Below, one piece after another: positions 47,055 through 58,868 of a DNA stretch of 64,000 bases. Where the stretch lies: NCBI RefSeq assembly GCF_000208745.1, contig NC_030854.1, positions 17,607,880 through 17,671,879 on the forward strand, in the 5' to 3' direction. How positions within the stretch are numbered: the first letter of the stretch is position 1; every line of letters starts with the position of its first letter. The position numbers and the translations under genes are program-made. The stretch is from Theobroma cacao. Its lineage: Eukaryota; Streptophyta; Magnoliopsida; Malvales; Malvaceae. The notes beneath the pieces are model-generated. The model was given only the letters and a program-made list of their open reading frames with translations. It was not told the origin of the DNA and did not search any database.

Positions 47055-47510
47055 GTCTTGTTTCTCGCAGCAGCGAGATTCATTCTCGTTGCAGCAAAAA
47101 ACTCTCGGGTTTGGAGGGTTACATTGGCTTGTCTCACTGCAGCGAGAAAGTTGCTGAAGCTCCTCGCTGCAGCGAGAAACATTATGTTTTTGCTGCTTGC
47201 AACTTCCTTCTCGCTGCAGCAAGAATCTTTCTTGCTGCAGCGAGAAACTTTCTGTTTTGGCCGCCTGAATCTCACTGCAGCGAGAATGCTTTCTTGCTGC
47301 AAGGAGAAACTTTTTGTCTTGCATGCTACCCTATTTGGTTTTTGACATATTTTCCACTTCTTTAACATCATGGTTGAGCATGGACTTCTAACATCAAGGA
47401 TTTAATTAATTAAGCTTGTAATGAGGAGGTTTGGTGAGAAACCCTCGGCTGGTTGACAATTCGAGCCAAATTTTGCTACAGCGAGAATGCCTTTCCGTTG
47501 CAGCAAGGAC
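47055..47510. repeat. Cluster of CTCGCTGCAGCGAG-type palindromes in LTR C1
   Basis: About nine copies of the 14-bp palindrome or one- to two-base variants, near 47063, 47132, 47163 (perfect), 47209, 47230, 47268, 47292, 47474 and 47489. Most are followed by AAAC or AATG. Long frames here on both strands (46920-47371) exist because the palindromes lack stops; they are not genes. Confidence 0.85.
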
Positions 47511-48205
47511 CCGCCATTTTACTTGACTTGACTTGCTTGAATACTATTAAAGTTTTCACTTTTCAAATCCTTTGTTGTGCATGGACCTTTTCGTCAAGTG
47601 ATTAACTCATTAAGGGTTTAATGAGGGGATTTAATAAGAACTGAACTAAGTTGCATTGTTTTTGAAAATAAATGCATTATGATTTCTTAAATTTTCCTTA
47701 TCGTTTGCTTGTTCCCTTCTTATATTCACTCACTGGGTTTATACTCACCGTCTTCAACTTCATGTTTTCAGATCAAGAGGTAGCCGATAGCTGGGTCGAG
47801 ATGTCATCGTAGATTCGTATCCTTGGTAGGTATATTGGCATTCCGTAGCTGCACCTTCTCCTTGGTCACTCCGCTGGAAGCCCAGAGTCATTTTTGTTTG
47901 TAAATATGTACATGTGATGTAAAGTACTAAGATGTATGTCTTAGACCATATATGTACATCTTGATTGATAAAGCCACCATGAGTGGTAATAGTTAATGTT
48001 ATTTTGGGTCATTATAAAATGCAGTCTTTGATTGTTATAATTTACTATTAAAGTACTTAAGGGTTAAGATTATGAGATGTAAATGCAAGAATAGTTGACG
48101 GGATGATGAGTAGGAGTATATATATAGGCTTGCTTGGGCTTAGTAGGCTATGTCTATTGGGCCCATGCGCAGGTCATGGCCCGAAAATCAGGTTGTGATA
48201 CTTTT

Positions 48206-49498
48206 CTTGTAACACCTCTGACTTTTAACGAGATTAAGAATGCAACTTACTTGATGAGCTTAAGAGACTTCATATATTTGAGATTAATGATGAGATTTCT
48301 TATTGAGAAAATTGTGTTAAAAGAGAAAGTACTTTTGTTAAATAAGGACAAGATTAGGAATGCCACTACATTCATTGGGCAAGAGATTGGCATTATTGGG
48401 TCAATGACCATTTTAAAAAATACATGTGACATGGTTAAGAATGAGTACATACTTAGAAACAAGCAGATCACAAAAATTAATTAAGGGGTTACATATAATT
48501 CAAATACCAAAATAAATTGCCAATTGCAATTTTAAGTTCTTAGCTTTTTAATAATTAGTTAACATATTGTATTCTTTAAAGGTATTACCACTCGAATGCA
48601 TAAATGAGAGAAAATAATTCATTATTTACAAATTGTTGGTCATTATAATATGGTTTTCACAATTGTTAAAATTAGTATTAAACAACTGTTACATATGTTA
48701 TGGTGTGAGTTCATTAAATTTATAAATCAATTCGATGATTTATAGATCACACTTTTAATTCAATTATTTCAATGCATTCATCAAAGCAAGCCATTAAGTA
48801 GAATATACAAGAAAAAAATCATTTCTAAAGTAATAATTAATATATTGATAAAAATAAATAATAACATGTTAAATGATATTACATAACATTAGTTGTGGGG
48901 TTTAGGGTTTTAAATCAAGTGCTAATTTAAAAAATGGATGGAATAAAAAAAGTAATTATATTATAAATAAATTTAAATGTCAATAAAAGAAAGTATGAGA
49001 TCCACTTATTATTTAAAATAAAATTACAAACTTGATGAAAAGGAAAATGATATGAAAAAAATTCAAAGACCATCATTGGTATTTGCTAAGATAGTACCAC
49101 AGTGAAAGGGACAAAGATAAGAAGAGTGGCTAAGTGGGGGAAAGGAGCAAGAAAATCAAACATAGATAAAAAAAAAGGGTCCAAAATGGCCAAGTAAGGA
49201 GTAAGGTCATTGACAAGATAAAAAGTCACTCTAAATTTGATTATACGGTAATCGAATCTCATATTATCGATCAGATAGTCATAAATATCCGGGTAAAACC
49301 AACCCATTGACATCCCCACATGATATGGCACTGTTACCACAATAGTATCCACATACGTTACTTTAGTTGTATTTTGTTCTATACTATTAGCAATCCAAAA
49401 GAACAAGTAACTATTGAGGTAAATTCATGTATTTTTGTTATTTAGGAATGTTAAAGTTGAATTTTATTTTAAAAAAAAACTTTTAAAGATTAAATATA
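48206..49498. other. Non-coding stretch, old element remnants
   Basis: 48206 onward continues the older sequence broken by solo LTR C1. Frames at 48134-48484 and 49086-49406 have no recognisable family features. AT-rich. Confidence 0.35.
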
Positions 49499-49644
49499 TA
49501 TAGTAAAAATAGTAATCAAACTAAAAGATTAATAATTCCTTCATTTAAATATTTAAGTCGATAATAAATTACTTAAAGAAATGAGTTCAGAATCTCATTT
49601 TTAAAATGTAGTTAGCATTGCCAAAACACGTGAAAAAGAAAAGA
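49499..49644. repeat. Direct repeat flanking a Copia-like LTR, left copy
   Basis: Matches 50664-50801 (ATAGTAAAAATA, AAAGATTAATAATT, TACTTAAAGAAATGAGTTCA, TGTAGTTAGCATTG, TGAAAAAGAAAA). About 145 bp with scattered differences. Confidence 0.8.
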
Positions 49645-50654
49645 AAAACAAGTAGTTCTCCCATCAAATCATCCCAATGGTTATAAATTTTTTCCAAGTA
49701 TAAAAGGGACTTCTCTAACACATTTGAGATAAGGGAAGAGAAGAGAAAAAGATCATTTGATCAAAAATCAAATGAAATGAAGTAGAAGAAGCGTAAAAAG
49801 AAAGGAAAACTAAGCTAGAGCAAGCCATTCCTATTTTTCCAAAAGACTCATGAGCTATCTTTGTGCTCTCACTCATATCTTTTGTAATCATTTTTTAGCT
49901 CTACCAAACTCTTCCTCCATGTACTCACATAGCAAAATCAACCTTTTAGAAGTTTATTTGCTTTAAGCTTGTAAAAGAGAAAAGGTTATGCCTTAACCTT
50001 TAAAAGGTAGTCTTATAAAGGTTATATCTGATCTTTCAGAAAGACGAGAGGTTATGTATGATCCTTGGAAAGTCAAAGAAGTTCTGCTTGATCCTTGAAA
50101 AGGCTAAGGTTATGCTTGATCCTTGAAAAGGCTAAGGTTATGCTTGATCCTTGAAAAGTAGTGATTTCTAAAGGTTATACTTGATCCTTAAAAAGTAGTT
50201 TTATATATTGGATTGCAAACTCCTTGGTGAGCGAAGAGAGAGGATGTAAGCACCTTTGGAGAAGGTCAAATCTCAGTAAATGATTTGTGTCTTTTCTCTC
50301 TTTTTTTCTTACTCTTTGAACTTGTGCTTTTTATTTTTTGAAACTCATAGCTCTATCTACTTTTCACTTTTCACACTTGTGCTTTTTACTTTGCTTTGAA
50401 GAGTTTTGAGAATTTCCTTTTAAACTTGTTCTTTTGCTCTCTTTTCAAATCTCTTTTGACTCACTTTGATATATTTGAAGACTTTTGAAAATTCGTTTTC
50501 AACATTAGTTGCTCATTTCTCTTGGTTTGTTTTTAAAGTGAAAACAAATTTGAAAATTTGTCATCACGTTCAAAAGTTCGATTTGGTGAAAAGAATTTTT
50601 GAAATCCAATTCACCTCTCTTGGATATTCGATCATCATTATTCTTAAGCTAACA
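49608..50654 (+). mobile_element. Copia-like LTR remnant
   Basis: Near-inverted ends TAGTTAGCATTG (49608) and AAGCTAACA (50654). It contains a TATA-like GTATAAAAGGGA (49697), the phrase CTCCTTGGTGAGCGAAGAGAG (50219) and an end phrase CCAATTCACCTCTCTTGG, all typical of plant Copia LTRs. No coding region follows. A 28-bp tandem repeat lies at 50086-50169. Confidence 0.5.
50086..50169. repeat. 28-bp tandem repeat
   Basis: Units start at 50086, 50114 and 50142 (GCTTGATCCTTGAAAAGGCT). Looser relatives occur from 49985 to 50200. Confidence 0.85.
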
Positions 50655-50663
50655 TGTCTAACA

Positions 50664-50801
50664 TATAGTAAAAATAATAATAAAAATAAAAGATTAATAA
50701 TTATTTCATCTAAACATTTAAGTAAATTACTTAAAGAAATGAGTTCAAAATCTCTTTTTTAAAATGTAGTTAGCATTGTTAGAAACATGAAAAAGAAAAA
50801 G
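50664..50801. repeat. Direct repeat flanking a Copia-like LTR, right copy
   Basis: Second copy of 49499-49644. It ends with another TAGTTAGCATTG that diverges after about 35 bp. Confidence 0.8.
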
Positions 50802-50916
50802 CTAGTAACAACACAAGGGATCAAGTATTTTAATTCCTAAAAAGAAGTAGCAATTAGTTTTGATGAGGAAAGCATAAAGACTAGCATTAGGGAAATGGAG
50901 ACCGGATCTTAAGCAG

Positions 50917-51078
50917 TGGTCAAATGCAAAAAAGGTAATGTCTAGTTGTAATTTTCAATGGGGAAGCATTAAAAATACCCAAAGGCAACTAATATGATGG
51001 TCAAAAGCAAAAAAGGTAATGTTTAGTTGTAATTTTCAATGGGGAAGCATTAAAAATACCCAAAGGCAACTAATATGA
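50917..51078. repeat. 81-bp tandem duplication
   Basis: Two nearly identical units, starting TGGTCAAATGC (50917) and TGGTCAAAAGC (50998), each containing TTCAATGGGGAAGCATTAAA. A very recent duplication. Confidence 0.92.
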
Positions 51079-51824
51079 TTCCAAATATAGAAACCCAATA
51101 TTTGTTGGGCCATGTGTCCACTAAATTGTACCTTTCTAAGATGTCAAGTATTGGGATGAGATAAGATGGAGGTAGTTGGCAAGAAAATATGAGGGAACAA
51201 GAGAAGAGTTGTTTTAAAGAAGGGAAGTGAAATGAGAAGAGAGAAACGAAATGAAAACACATGGTAAAAGAGAAATGTTATATATATTGTATATGCGTAA
51301 ATTAACAAAGATGAGGGTGGAGGTGAGGTCGTGAGGAAATTTTATTTCCCAGTGACAGTTTGCTTCTCTCTCGCTCCCAATGCTGTTATTCTCTGAATGC
51401 CTTAATCAATATTCAGGGTTTCTCTGTTTGTCCTTTCTATAGCATTAAATGTTATAATGTCATTTTTGCATGGTGCATTTGAATTTTACATTGATTCCTT
51501 GCGACCAAGAAATTGCAATTTCATTGAGATATTCATTTTTCTCTAATTTACAGAACATTACGATAATTTATAAGTGAAGGAGCGGGGGGTTTAATTACAA
51601 GTCTGTTATGTGAATTTATGTTTCAATTCCTTCCTTTATTTATTTGTTTTTCTTTAATTTGATTTTTGATCCTCGCTTTCGAACTGATGTTCAATGGGGA
51701 AAAATATCTAGGTTTTGATGGATGAATGTTAGCCTTTTATCTTGTAGGTTGTAGGCAAAATCCAAGAAATGAATATGACACCAAACTTTTGCAACATGAA
51801 TACGAGCAAGTGAGTGAGTACATC

Positions 51825-51861
<37 letters not shown>

Positions 51862-52231
51862 AATACATACATATATAATATATTTATATCTAAGTGTGAT
51901 GCTTGTTCATGTCATTTATACTATTCCAAAATTAGAAATTAATTAGAAATCATTCGTGATCTTTTAATTCTCTATGATCTTGCCACAAAATGAAAAAAGA
52001 GAAGAAGAAGAAGAAGAATTAATACGCACCTTCCAATAAATGAGATAGTATAATTAAAAGAAGGCCCTAGAAATATCAATATCTGCTAGCCTAAGCACTT
52101 TAATATTAATGGTTGAATTGTGTTAGTAAGAATTGTTTTGAACTCAACCAAGTTTAGTCTAAACGATTCATGAATTTTAGGCCAATATATGTGAAGCGTG
52201 GTTAATAAGTATTAATTTAAAATTCTTTCTA

Positions 52232-52285
<54 letters not shown>

Positions 52286-52758
52286 ATGTATGTATGTATG
52301 ATAAAACAAATTAATTCATTCTACTGTCACGAAAGGGAGTTGTTTAAGGTGGTATTCAAAACTATTGGTTCAAGTGTTATAGTCAGAATAGGTCATCGGC
52401 TTGTTATTTGCCAAAAGCTAATCTAAATGTTAATGCTTTTCTAATAGTTCTTTGGGAAGTCACTAAAAAAAGAAGTACATAATGGATTTAAAATCTAGAG
52501 TTGAATTCATATTTTGTGTTCTGCTAGTCTGAACTATAGAGTGGTGTTGATATCTTTCCAAATATGATTATCAATTGCTTCTTGAAATTTCATTTGAGAT
52601 ACATACAAAATTGTTGCTCTTATACTAATGTAAGGCTGTGAATTTGTAGATACATGAAGGCTGTTCTTATTCTAGGGAAGACTAATCCTTAAGAAATCCT
52701 TTGGGAAAAGCTATCTTTGGTATGATTGTTTGACATTTTGACCTGCATGAGTCTTTTT
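51079..52758 (+). promoter_or_regulatory. Upstream region of the PI4K-gamma pseudogene
   Basis: Non-coding. Pyrimidine-rich leader-like text near 51357-51440 (CTTCTCTCTCGCTCCC), a TATA-like TTATATATATTG near 51277 and AT/AC/TATG microsatellites at 51826-51860 and 52230-52300. This is plausibly the former promoter and leader intron, suggesting that the copy did not arise by reverse transcription of mRNA. Inferred from position. Confidence 0.35.
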
Positions 52759-53077
52759 AGGATGGCGATAGCCATTGATCAACATCAAGGATTCAAATCG
52801 TTCAGCCGATCTCAAAGATGCAAACTCCAATCCTTCACTCACCTTAATTACAAAATTCTTGAAGTTAGCCATACCAATCTTGCTCGCTCTTTGAAACGAG
52901 TGTTTGAAGTTGCAAATTTCCATCGAAGCTTCTCCACCCCTTGTTTTTCCCTTGCCACTAATGTGGAGGAAGATTTTGACACCTAGTCGAAAATTGAAAT
53001 TATTGATGGCTAAAGAGCACCGAAAGTCAATGCTCTTGTAGTTGAGGTGGCCATAGCCATAGCCTCCGGGGTATTAC
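52759..53077 (+). pseudogene. Phosphatidylinositol 4-kinase gamma pseudogene, N-terminal part
   Basis: Starting at ATG 52759, the translation MAIAIDQ, then GFKSFSRSQRCKLQSFTHL, ARSLKRVFEVANFHRSFSTP and ALVVEVAIAIASG match the N-terminus of plant type II PI4K-gamma proteins (PI4KG7/PI4KG5 group). These phosphorylate phosphatidylinositol or act as protein kinases at membranes. Stops occur in frame at 52984 (TAG) and 53011 (TAA). The segment is cut at 53077 by a solo LTR, inside the start of the kinase domain. The rest lies at 56162-57526. Confidence 0.85.
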
Positions 53078-56000
53078 TATCAAGCCCTACTCTATTATAT
53101 ACTTGTCATGTCATTCATGTGCTTGATAGAATGTATGCATAAGTGAATGTATCGAAAAATCGTTAAAAGTCGGTATTGTACCTAGTGATATAATTAAGTT
53201 GATTTAAACCTCAAACTAGGCCGAATAAAGATTTTAAGATGTATTTGAGAGTTATTGAATCTTAGAATGTCTTAATATGGTGATTCGGAGTTCGAGGATT
53301 GATTTGGAGTCCAATCGAGAATTTTCATAACGTAGGGGTAAAATGATCATTTGCCACCCAAGGGCAAAATTGGAATGTTGGACGAGATTTTTGACCAAGT
53401 TTGACTATTTGGAGCATAATTTGAAATTGTGGACTGAAAAATTTCAATTTTGACATTTTTCGAGTATAAGGGTAAAACGATCATTTCACATGTCCATGAG
53501 GACGTAATTGAAATTTTACACCACCATGACACTTGTCAAGCCCATGAATTTCACCTATTATCACTTTATACTTTGGATAATTATGGGATTACATGTGGTG
53601 GTGAGAAATTGCTTAATGGTTAAGTTTTTAATCTTGGACCAATTACATGGTGACATGTGGTAAATTTTAATCCTTTTATAATTCCCTTTAAAAAACCAGC
53701 ACACACTCTTCCCAAATCACTCTTATGGCTGACCAAGCAAGGGAACAAAGAGCAAAAGAGAAGAACAAACCCTAGGAAGGAAAAATTCAAGAGAAATTGT
53801 TGGATTTCAAGGAATCAAGCAAGTAAAGGTAAGATTTTTTAGTTTTAGCTTGTGATCTACATTTCCCATGCATTCTTTTTCATTCTCCATGGCTGAAATT
53901 CAAGTTTTCAAGAGGGAACCTTTGCTGGCCAAATCTAGAGAGAGAAGTTTTGGTGATGAATTTTGCTAGATTTCATAATATCCTAGTGTTTTTAGTCATT
54001 TTGTGATGTTTGGAAGGGAAAATAAGCAAGAAAATCACATGTTCTTCAACCACCCTCATTTGGCTGAATTTTCTATTGGGCATGTTGATGATGGATTTGG
54101 TTGTATTTCATGTTGTTTAGCTAGGAATTGATGAATTATGGGGTTGAATATCGAAACTGGTTATTGAAAAATATAGTTCCTTTAGAAAATGGCTTGATGG
54201 AAAATGAGAAAATCATAATAAATGGACTTGGATTTGATTCCTAATGATATATCTATGGATTTACGAGACTGTGTAGACATTGATTAGTATGTTAGTTCGG
54301 AATCAGAATGAATTTTGAAAAATGGTGAAGTATGTCAAAAATCAAGTTCATTGTAATGCTTTGGTGTATTAGATTATTGGGAGTGTAATGAATATATTTG
54401 GAGTTGAATTGGATGTTTTGGTTAAATCAATGGTGTATAGTTCGAATTAGGTCGAATACAAATTCATTTCAATCACAATTGAACCTACGTAGAACACTGT
54501 CTTTAAGTGATTATTCGGACAATTCTCATTCAATGTCATGCATTCATAAACAGTTTGGCACAAATATATTGAATTACGTGTCGTGTATTATGTATAGGTG
54601 GTGAGCCATTTGATAAGGGTAAAGATATTGTGCCCGAGGACCAAGAGTAGGAGTATTCCAAACTCCTGCTATTGTGAGTAATCAGACTTTCATCTTAACT
54701 ATCTAAAGTAGTTTATACTCGTTTTTATGTTAAAAAATAAATAAATTTAAATTACAAATTATTATGTTTTATAATTGAAGTGTTGATTAAACGAAATAAG
54801 ATTTATAACTTGTTTTGAAATTGAATACTGGTTTTGGAAATTGAGTACGTGGAGACTGTATACTTGTGTTATATATATGTTTTGACATATAGTTTGAATT
54901 GATGGCTTACGACAATGGGATGGCAAGCATGGTTGGATTTGTGTTTGTGTGGAATATATGAACTATTTTTCTTTGCCTTGACAGGTTGGTAATATTATAT
55001 TAGCCATGTCATGCTGTCGAAAATTTTATTGAATTGGTGGGTTACTTGATTAGCTTACTGTAGTGGGCGAGTTTTCGTGGACCAGCCTATTAGAGGGGCA
55101 CAATAAACCCGGTTATATTTTACCTTGGTACAAGAGGCACGAAGGGTATCTCTTAAGGTAAAGTTAGAGTTCACCTCACGCCGAACCACCACGTGAGGGT
55201 GAAACTTAGCCAAGGCCAAGGAATGGTTGTGCTTTTAAATGAAAAAATGAGTTTTATACTTATATGTTATTTTAACAGTATTGACGGACTCAGTTGGATA
55301 CCCGGCGCAAGGTGACACCGAGTGCAAGTTTTTGGCACGAGCCAAGTTTTAAGAGAATCATAAGCCTTGTTGATTTTGATGAAATGAAATTGATTTCCAT
55401 GGGTTGAAATGAGATTTGATGTTATGAATCATATTATGATGAGATGTTTTAAATTGTCTCTATTTACTCTGCTTTAGATGTTATAGATGAAATTTACTTA
55501 CTCACTGGGTTTATAAAAACTCAACCCTTATTTTCACCCATTTTAGGCTTAAGGCAGTCTGTAGACCGCTGATTATGTCGAGGGTTTGCTTTTGGGTTTG
55601 CACCCTTAGAAATCGCAGGTCTATAGTTTGTACATATATGTTTATTTTGGGGGCCCACTTGTCATTGTAGAATAGTTTGTATACCTGGCTGTGTGTGCCA
55701 CTGTATGTATGAATTTATTTTGCTTTTACGCTACAAAAATTATTTACATAGAGTTCTATAAATATTGTTTTATAAGAAAATGGAATATTTTATTTAATAT
55801 TTTTATTTAGTTTGATTAGCCAAAATTTTATTTTAAATGGATGATTTAGATTACTAAAATTATTTTTAGATAAGAAATGTATATTTTTCGATCGTATGCT
55901 GTATTTTTACCAAGTTTCAAAATTTTCGGGTAAACATGATCAAAATACCCATATGTGGCAGAATTTATTTTTTTGTTTGTTTTGATTTTAAAATAGTTCA

Positions 56001-56161
56001 TATTCCCTTAAAACATGATATTTAGTAACTATTGCTCACAGGGGAGATATAAAACTGATGCGAGAGCCTTGCGAGGTTTCGGTTGACATTTCTGATAATG
56101 AATGTCTATCGAGACATCGCGGCAGATGTCACGGGCTCGAAGGGAGTACCAGGTCATGACA
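53078..56161 (+). mobile_element. Solo LTR, family B (Gypsy type), inserted in the PI4K-gamma pseudogene
   Basis: Starts TATCAAGCCC (TG changed to TA), ends GGTCATGACA. Perfect 5-bp flanks ATTAC at 53073-53077 and 56162-56166. Length is 3084 bp. Its start region matches 1-605 in reverse. Its end (GACATCGCGG, GGGCTCGAAGGGAG) is related to the end of the Gypsy element's LTR (CCCGAGGGAGG). It contains TTACTCACTGGGTTTATAAA (about 55497). No coding genes. Confidence 0.92.
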
Positions 56162-57526
56162 ATTACCGATGCTAGTGTCCAATGGGCTTGGTGGTGCCTA
56201 CTTTTTACATAACTAGAGTGGTGAAACTATTGCTGTAGCAAAGCCTATTGATGAAGAACCTTTAGCCTTCAATAACCCAAAAGGATTTGGGGGATTAATG
56301 TTAGGACAACCAGCAGTAAAATGTTCAGTACGTGTAAGTGAAACTAGCATTCGTGAGTTGGCTGCTTATCTCCTCAATCATGGTGGGTTCGTTGGTGTTC
56401 CTACAACATCTCTTGTGAAAATCTCTCATGTTGCATTCCATGTCAACGAAGCAACTGTTATTTCTGAAACACCTTATAAGATTGCCTCACTACAAAACTT
56501 TGTCTCTCATGACTTTGATGCAGGAGAGTTAGGGCTTCAATTCCTAGAATTGGGATTTTTGACATAAGAATCTTGAATCTAGACTAGCATGCGGGAAACA
56601 TTCTTGTTAAGAAAAATAACCACCATGAAAATTATACTGTCGGGGCAACTGAGCTTGTGCCCATAGATCATGGGCTTTGCTTACCAGAGTGGCTTGATGA
56701 TCCATACTTTGAATGGTTGCATTCGCCTCAACCTTCCGTTCCTTTTTCAGAGTTCGAAATTGAGTATATATCGAATCTCAATCCATCTAAGGATGCAGAG
56801 CTTTTACAAATTGAACTTCCATCGTTAGAGGTGTCCTCCGTATGAGTTCTTATCTTGTGAACCATATTCTTGAAGAAAGCTACTAATGTTGGCCTTTGTC
56901 TTGCCGATATAGGTGCAATGATGACTCAGGAGTTTTGTAGTGATGAGGAAACCTCAAGTATACTAGAGACTCTTTGTGCAAAAGCCAAGGAAAGTGTATT
57001 TAATACTTTAGAAGCTGATGATGATAAAACCGGAGTAGGGATTGAAGACTTGGAAATTTTTCAATTTGATGACAATGAAACTAAAGGTATCTACAATAAG
57101 GTTGCAGATTTTCCAAAGCTTTTACAGAGTCATGATCTGAATTTGGCTAAGTCGCAAAAATCTTTACGATTTTCATCCGTAAGATCAATGTCGGGGTTTT
57201 ATGGTGCTTTATTATCTCCTTTATACGAGGAAATTGACAATGGCGATACTAATTATGGCACAAAAAATATTGTCGCCAAAAATGGTGATGATAATGACAA
57301 AAATAGTAGCTGCACCAATGACAGCAAAGCAGGAGGGTTGGTAAAAAGCATGAGTTTCTCAGTGCAAAACTATAATCACGAAAGTAGGGGTATTTTTTTT
57401 GGGAATATGAGTGAAGATGAATGGGAAATGTTCCTCAAGAGTTTTGAAAAGCTCTTGCCTCGAGTATTTGAGGGCGTAAAGTGCATGTGTGCCAAGCAAA
57501 GGTTGGGAACTTCCTGCAAGTTTTGA
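56162..57526 (+). pseudogene. Phosphatidylinositol 4-kinase gamma pseudogene, kinase and C-terminal part
   Basis: The frame resumes after one copy of the target duplication: GLGGAYFLHN, TAG (56214), SGETIAVAKPIDEEPLAFNN with the ATP-site Lys, RELAAYLL, YKIASLQNFV. A shift with possible small loss near 56540-56570 removes the sequence before the catalytic loop. There LD-stop-HAGN (TAG at 56585) replaces the invariant Arg, then VPIDHGLCLPEWLDDPYFEW contains the Asp-equivalent metal-binding region. Stops at 56843 and 56858 follow. The last 218 codons (56870-57526) are open, from LCLADIGAMMTQEFCSDEE through a less conserved acidic/Ser-rich tail to RLGTSCKF and its stop. Kinase activity is impossible. 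The coding region appears intronless, as in related genes. Confidence 0.92.
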
Positions 57527-58868
57527 GAACAATGTTTGAAAGGTAAGACAACTAAAATTAAAAGATCCTATATTAATTTGTATCGTACTAACATGAAGAA
57601 ATTGTACATTGTTTGTGAGACCTTGATCTTTATAGACTCGTAACTAGGTGTAGACGCGATAACACGGGCTAGGGGTAATTTTGTCATTTCCCTAGTAAGC
57701 CCCTTAGAAGTAGACTTTCAAACAATATTGAGGCGTATGTAGGCCTAAGGAATAGATGAATGATGAAAAAAAAAGGGTAAAATGACTAAGGAAATAAAAA
57801 TAATGATGATTTCCAAGGTAGGGGCAAAATGGTCATTTTTCATCTCGGATCAAAATTTTTAAGTTTTCGTAAACTCGAGTATTTCTAGACTATTATGGAC
57901 TTTGTCTCGATGTCAAAAAAGTAAAGAGATTACACAAAGGATTGGGGGAAGACAAACCTAACTTGTTAAGGGTATTTTCATAATTTAAAAAGAGATTGGA
58001 TAAGCTTGAGCTATAAATATCATTCTTTCCAGCAGCTTTTTCAATTTCCAGCAGCTTCTTCTTCTTCTTATTCTTCCTTCTATCTCACGTTTGTTTTCCT
58101 CTCTCAAAATAGCTCCAATTTTCATGCTTTTGTGCACTTTTGCATAGAACCTTTGTGCTCTTTCACTCTCTCACTTTAAAACCCTTGAGAAATCTTACTT
58201 CTATACTTTCTCTCACTAGTTAGGTGTTTAGAGAGAGAAAGAAAGAACTTCTACAATAGCTTGGAAGAATTTTGAAAAGGAATTTCATTATAATCCACCA
58301 AGGTGAGTGTTGAATTAGGAATGGTTTTAAGTTGTTGATAATGGCTAGTAATTTAAGTAATGAGTTGTGTTATTACTAAAGTTGTTTATCTATTTCTAGT
58401 GTTACTAGAGAAAAGAAAATAAATAGCTAATCAAATGGTAATTGGAAGGTAGATAGGAAGGGCTATTGAAGCTTGATTTGGGAAATAGCTTTTGGAGCAA
58501 TATTAATGTAAATTGGATTGGCTGTGATGTTTTTGGTGTGTGATAGGTTCCAATGAGGCCCCTCAACCCCAATTGGACCATTAGAGAAGTTAGAGTCGAC
58601 TAAAGATTCAACAAATATCGGTTAGTGAACTTGCATCAAAGTCTTTTTGGGAAATACATATGTGTTGGGATGAAGCATTTAAATGATTTTACTTGGCTTT
58701 TCATTTAATTATGCATGGGAACAAGCCCTTGATAAATTGTCTCTATATTGTGATATGTGGCTGTTATGGATTCATGTACTACTACATTATGTTGGTATAT
58801 ATATACATATATATATATATATATGTTGTGCATTGATGGTTGACATTTTGCGATAATCATAACCGTGC

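Larger units (their letters stand above)
45444..48200 (+). mobile_element. Solo LTR, family C copy 1
   Basis: Starts TGTGAGACCTC and ends GGTTGTGATA (final CA changed to TA). Perfect 5-bp flanks CTTTT at 45439-45443 and 48201-48205 prove an independent insertion. Collinear with 57614-60385. Internal landmarks are GCTAGGGGTAATTTTGTCA, a minisatellite (46690-46800), AT microsatellites with an N at 46874, a palindrome cluster (47060-47500), CTCACTGGGTTTATACTCACC (47730) and GGCCCATGCGCAGGTCATGG near the end. It contains no gag or pol. Confidence 0.92.

Noticed and set aside
46920..47371. Overlapping open frames on both strands with SLQQE/CSEK-like repeats
   Set aside because: They arise from stop-free CTGCAG palindromes read in different frames; no domain, and the same peptides appear on both strands.
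49086..49406. 106-codon minus-strand hydrophobic frame
   Set aside because: No family features, no splice or promoter context, AT-rich surroundings.
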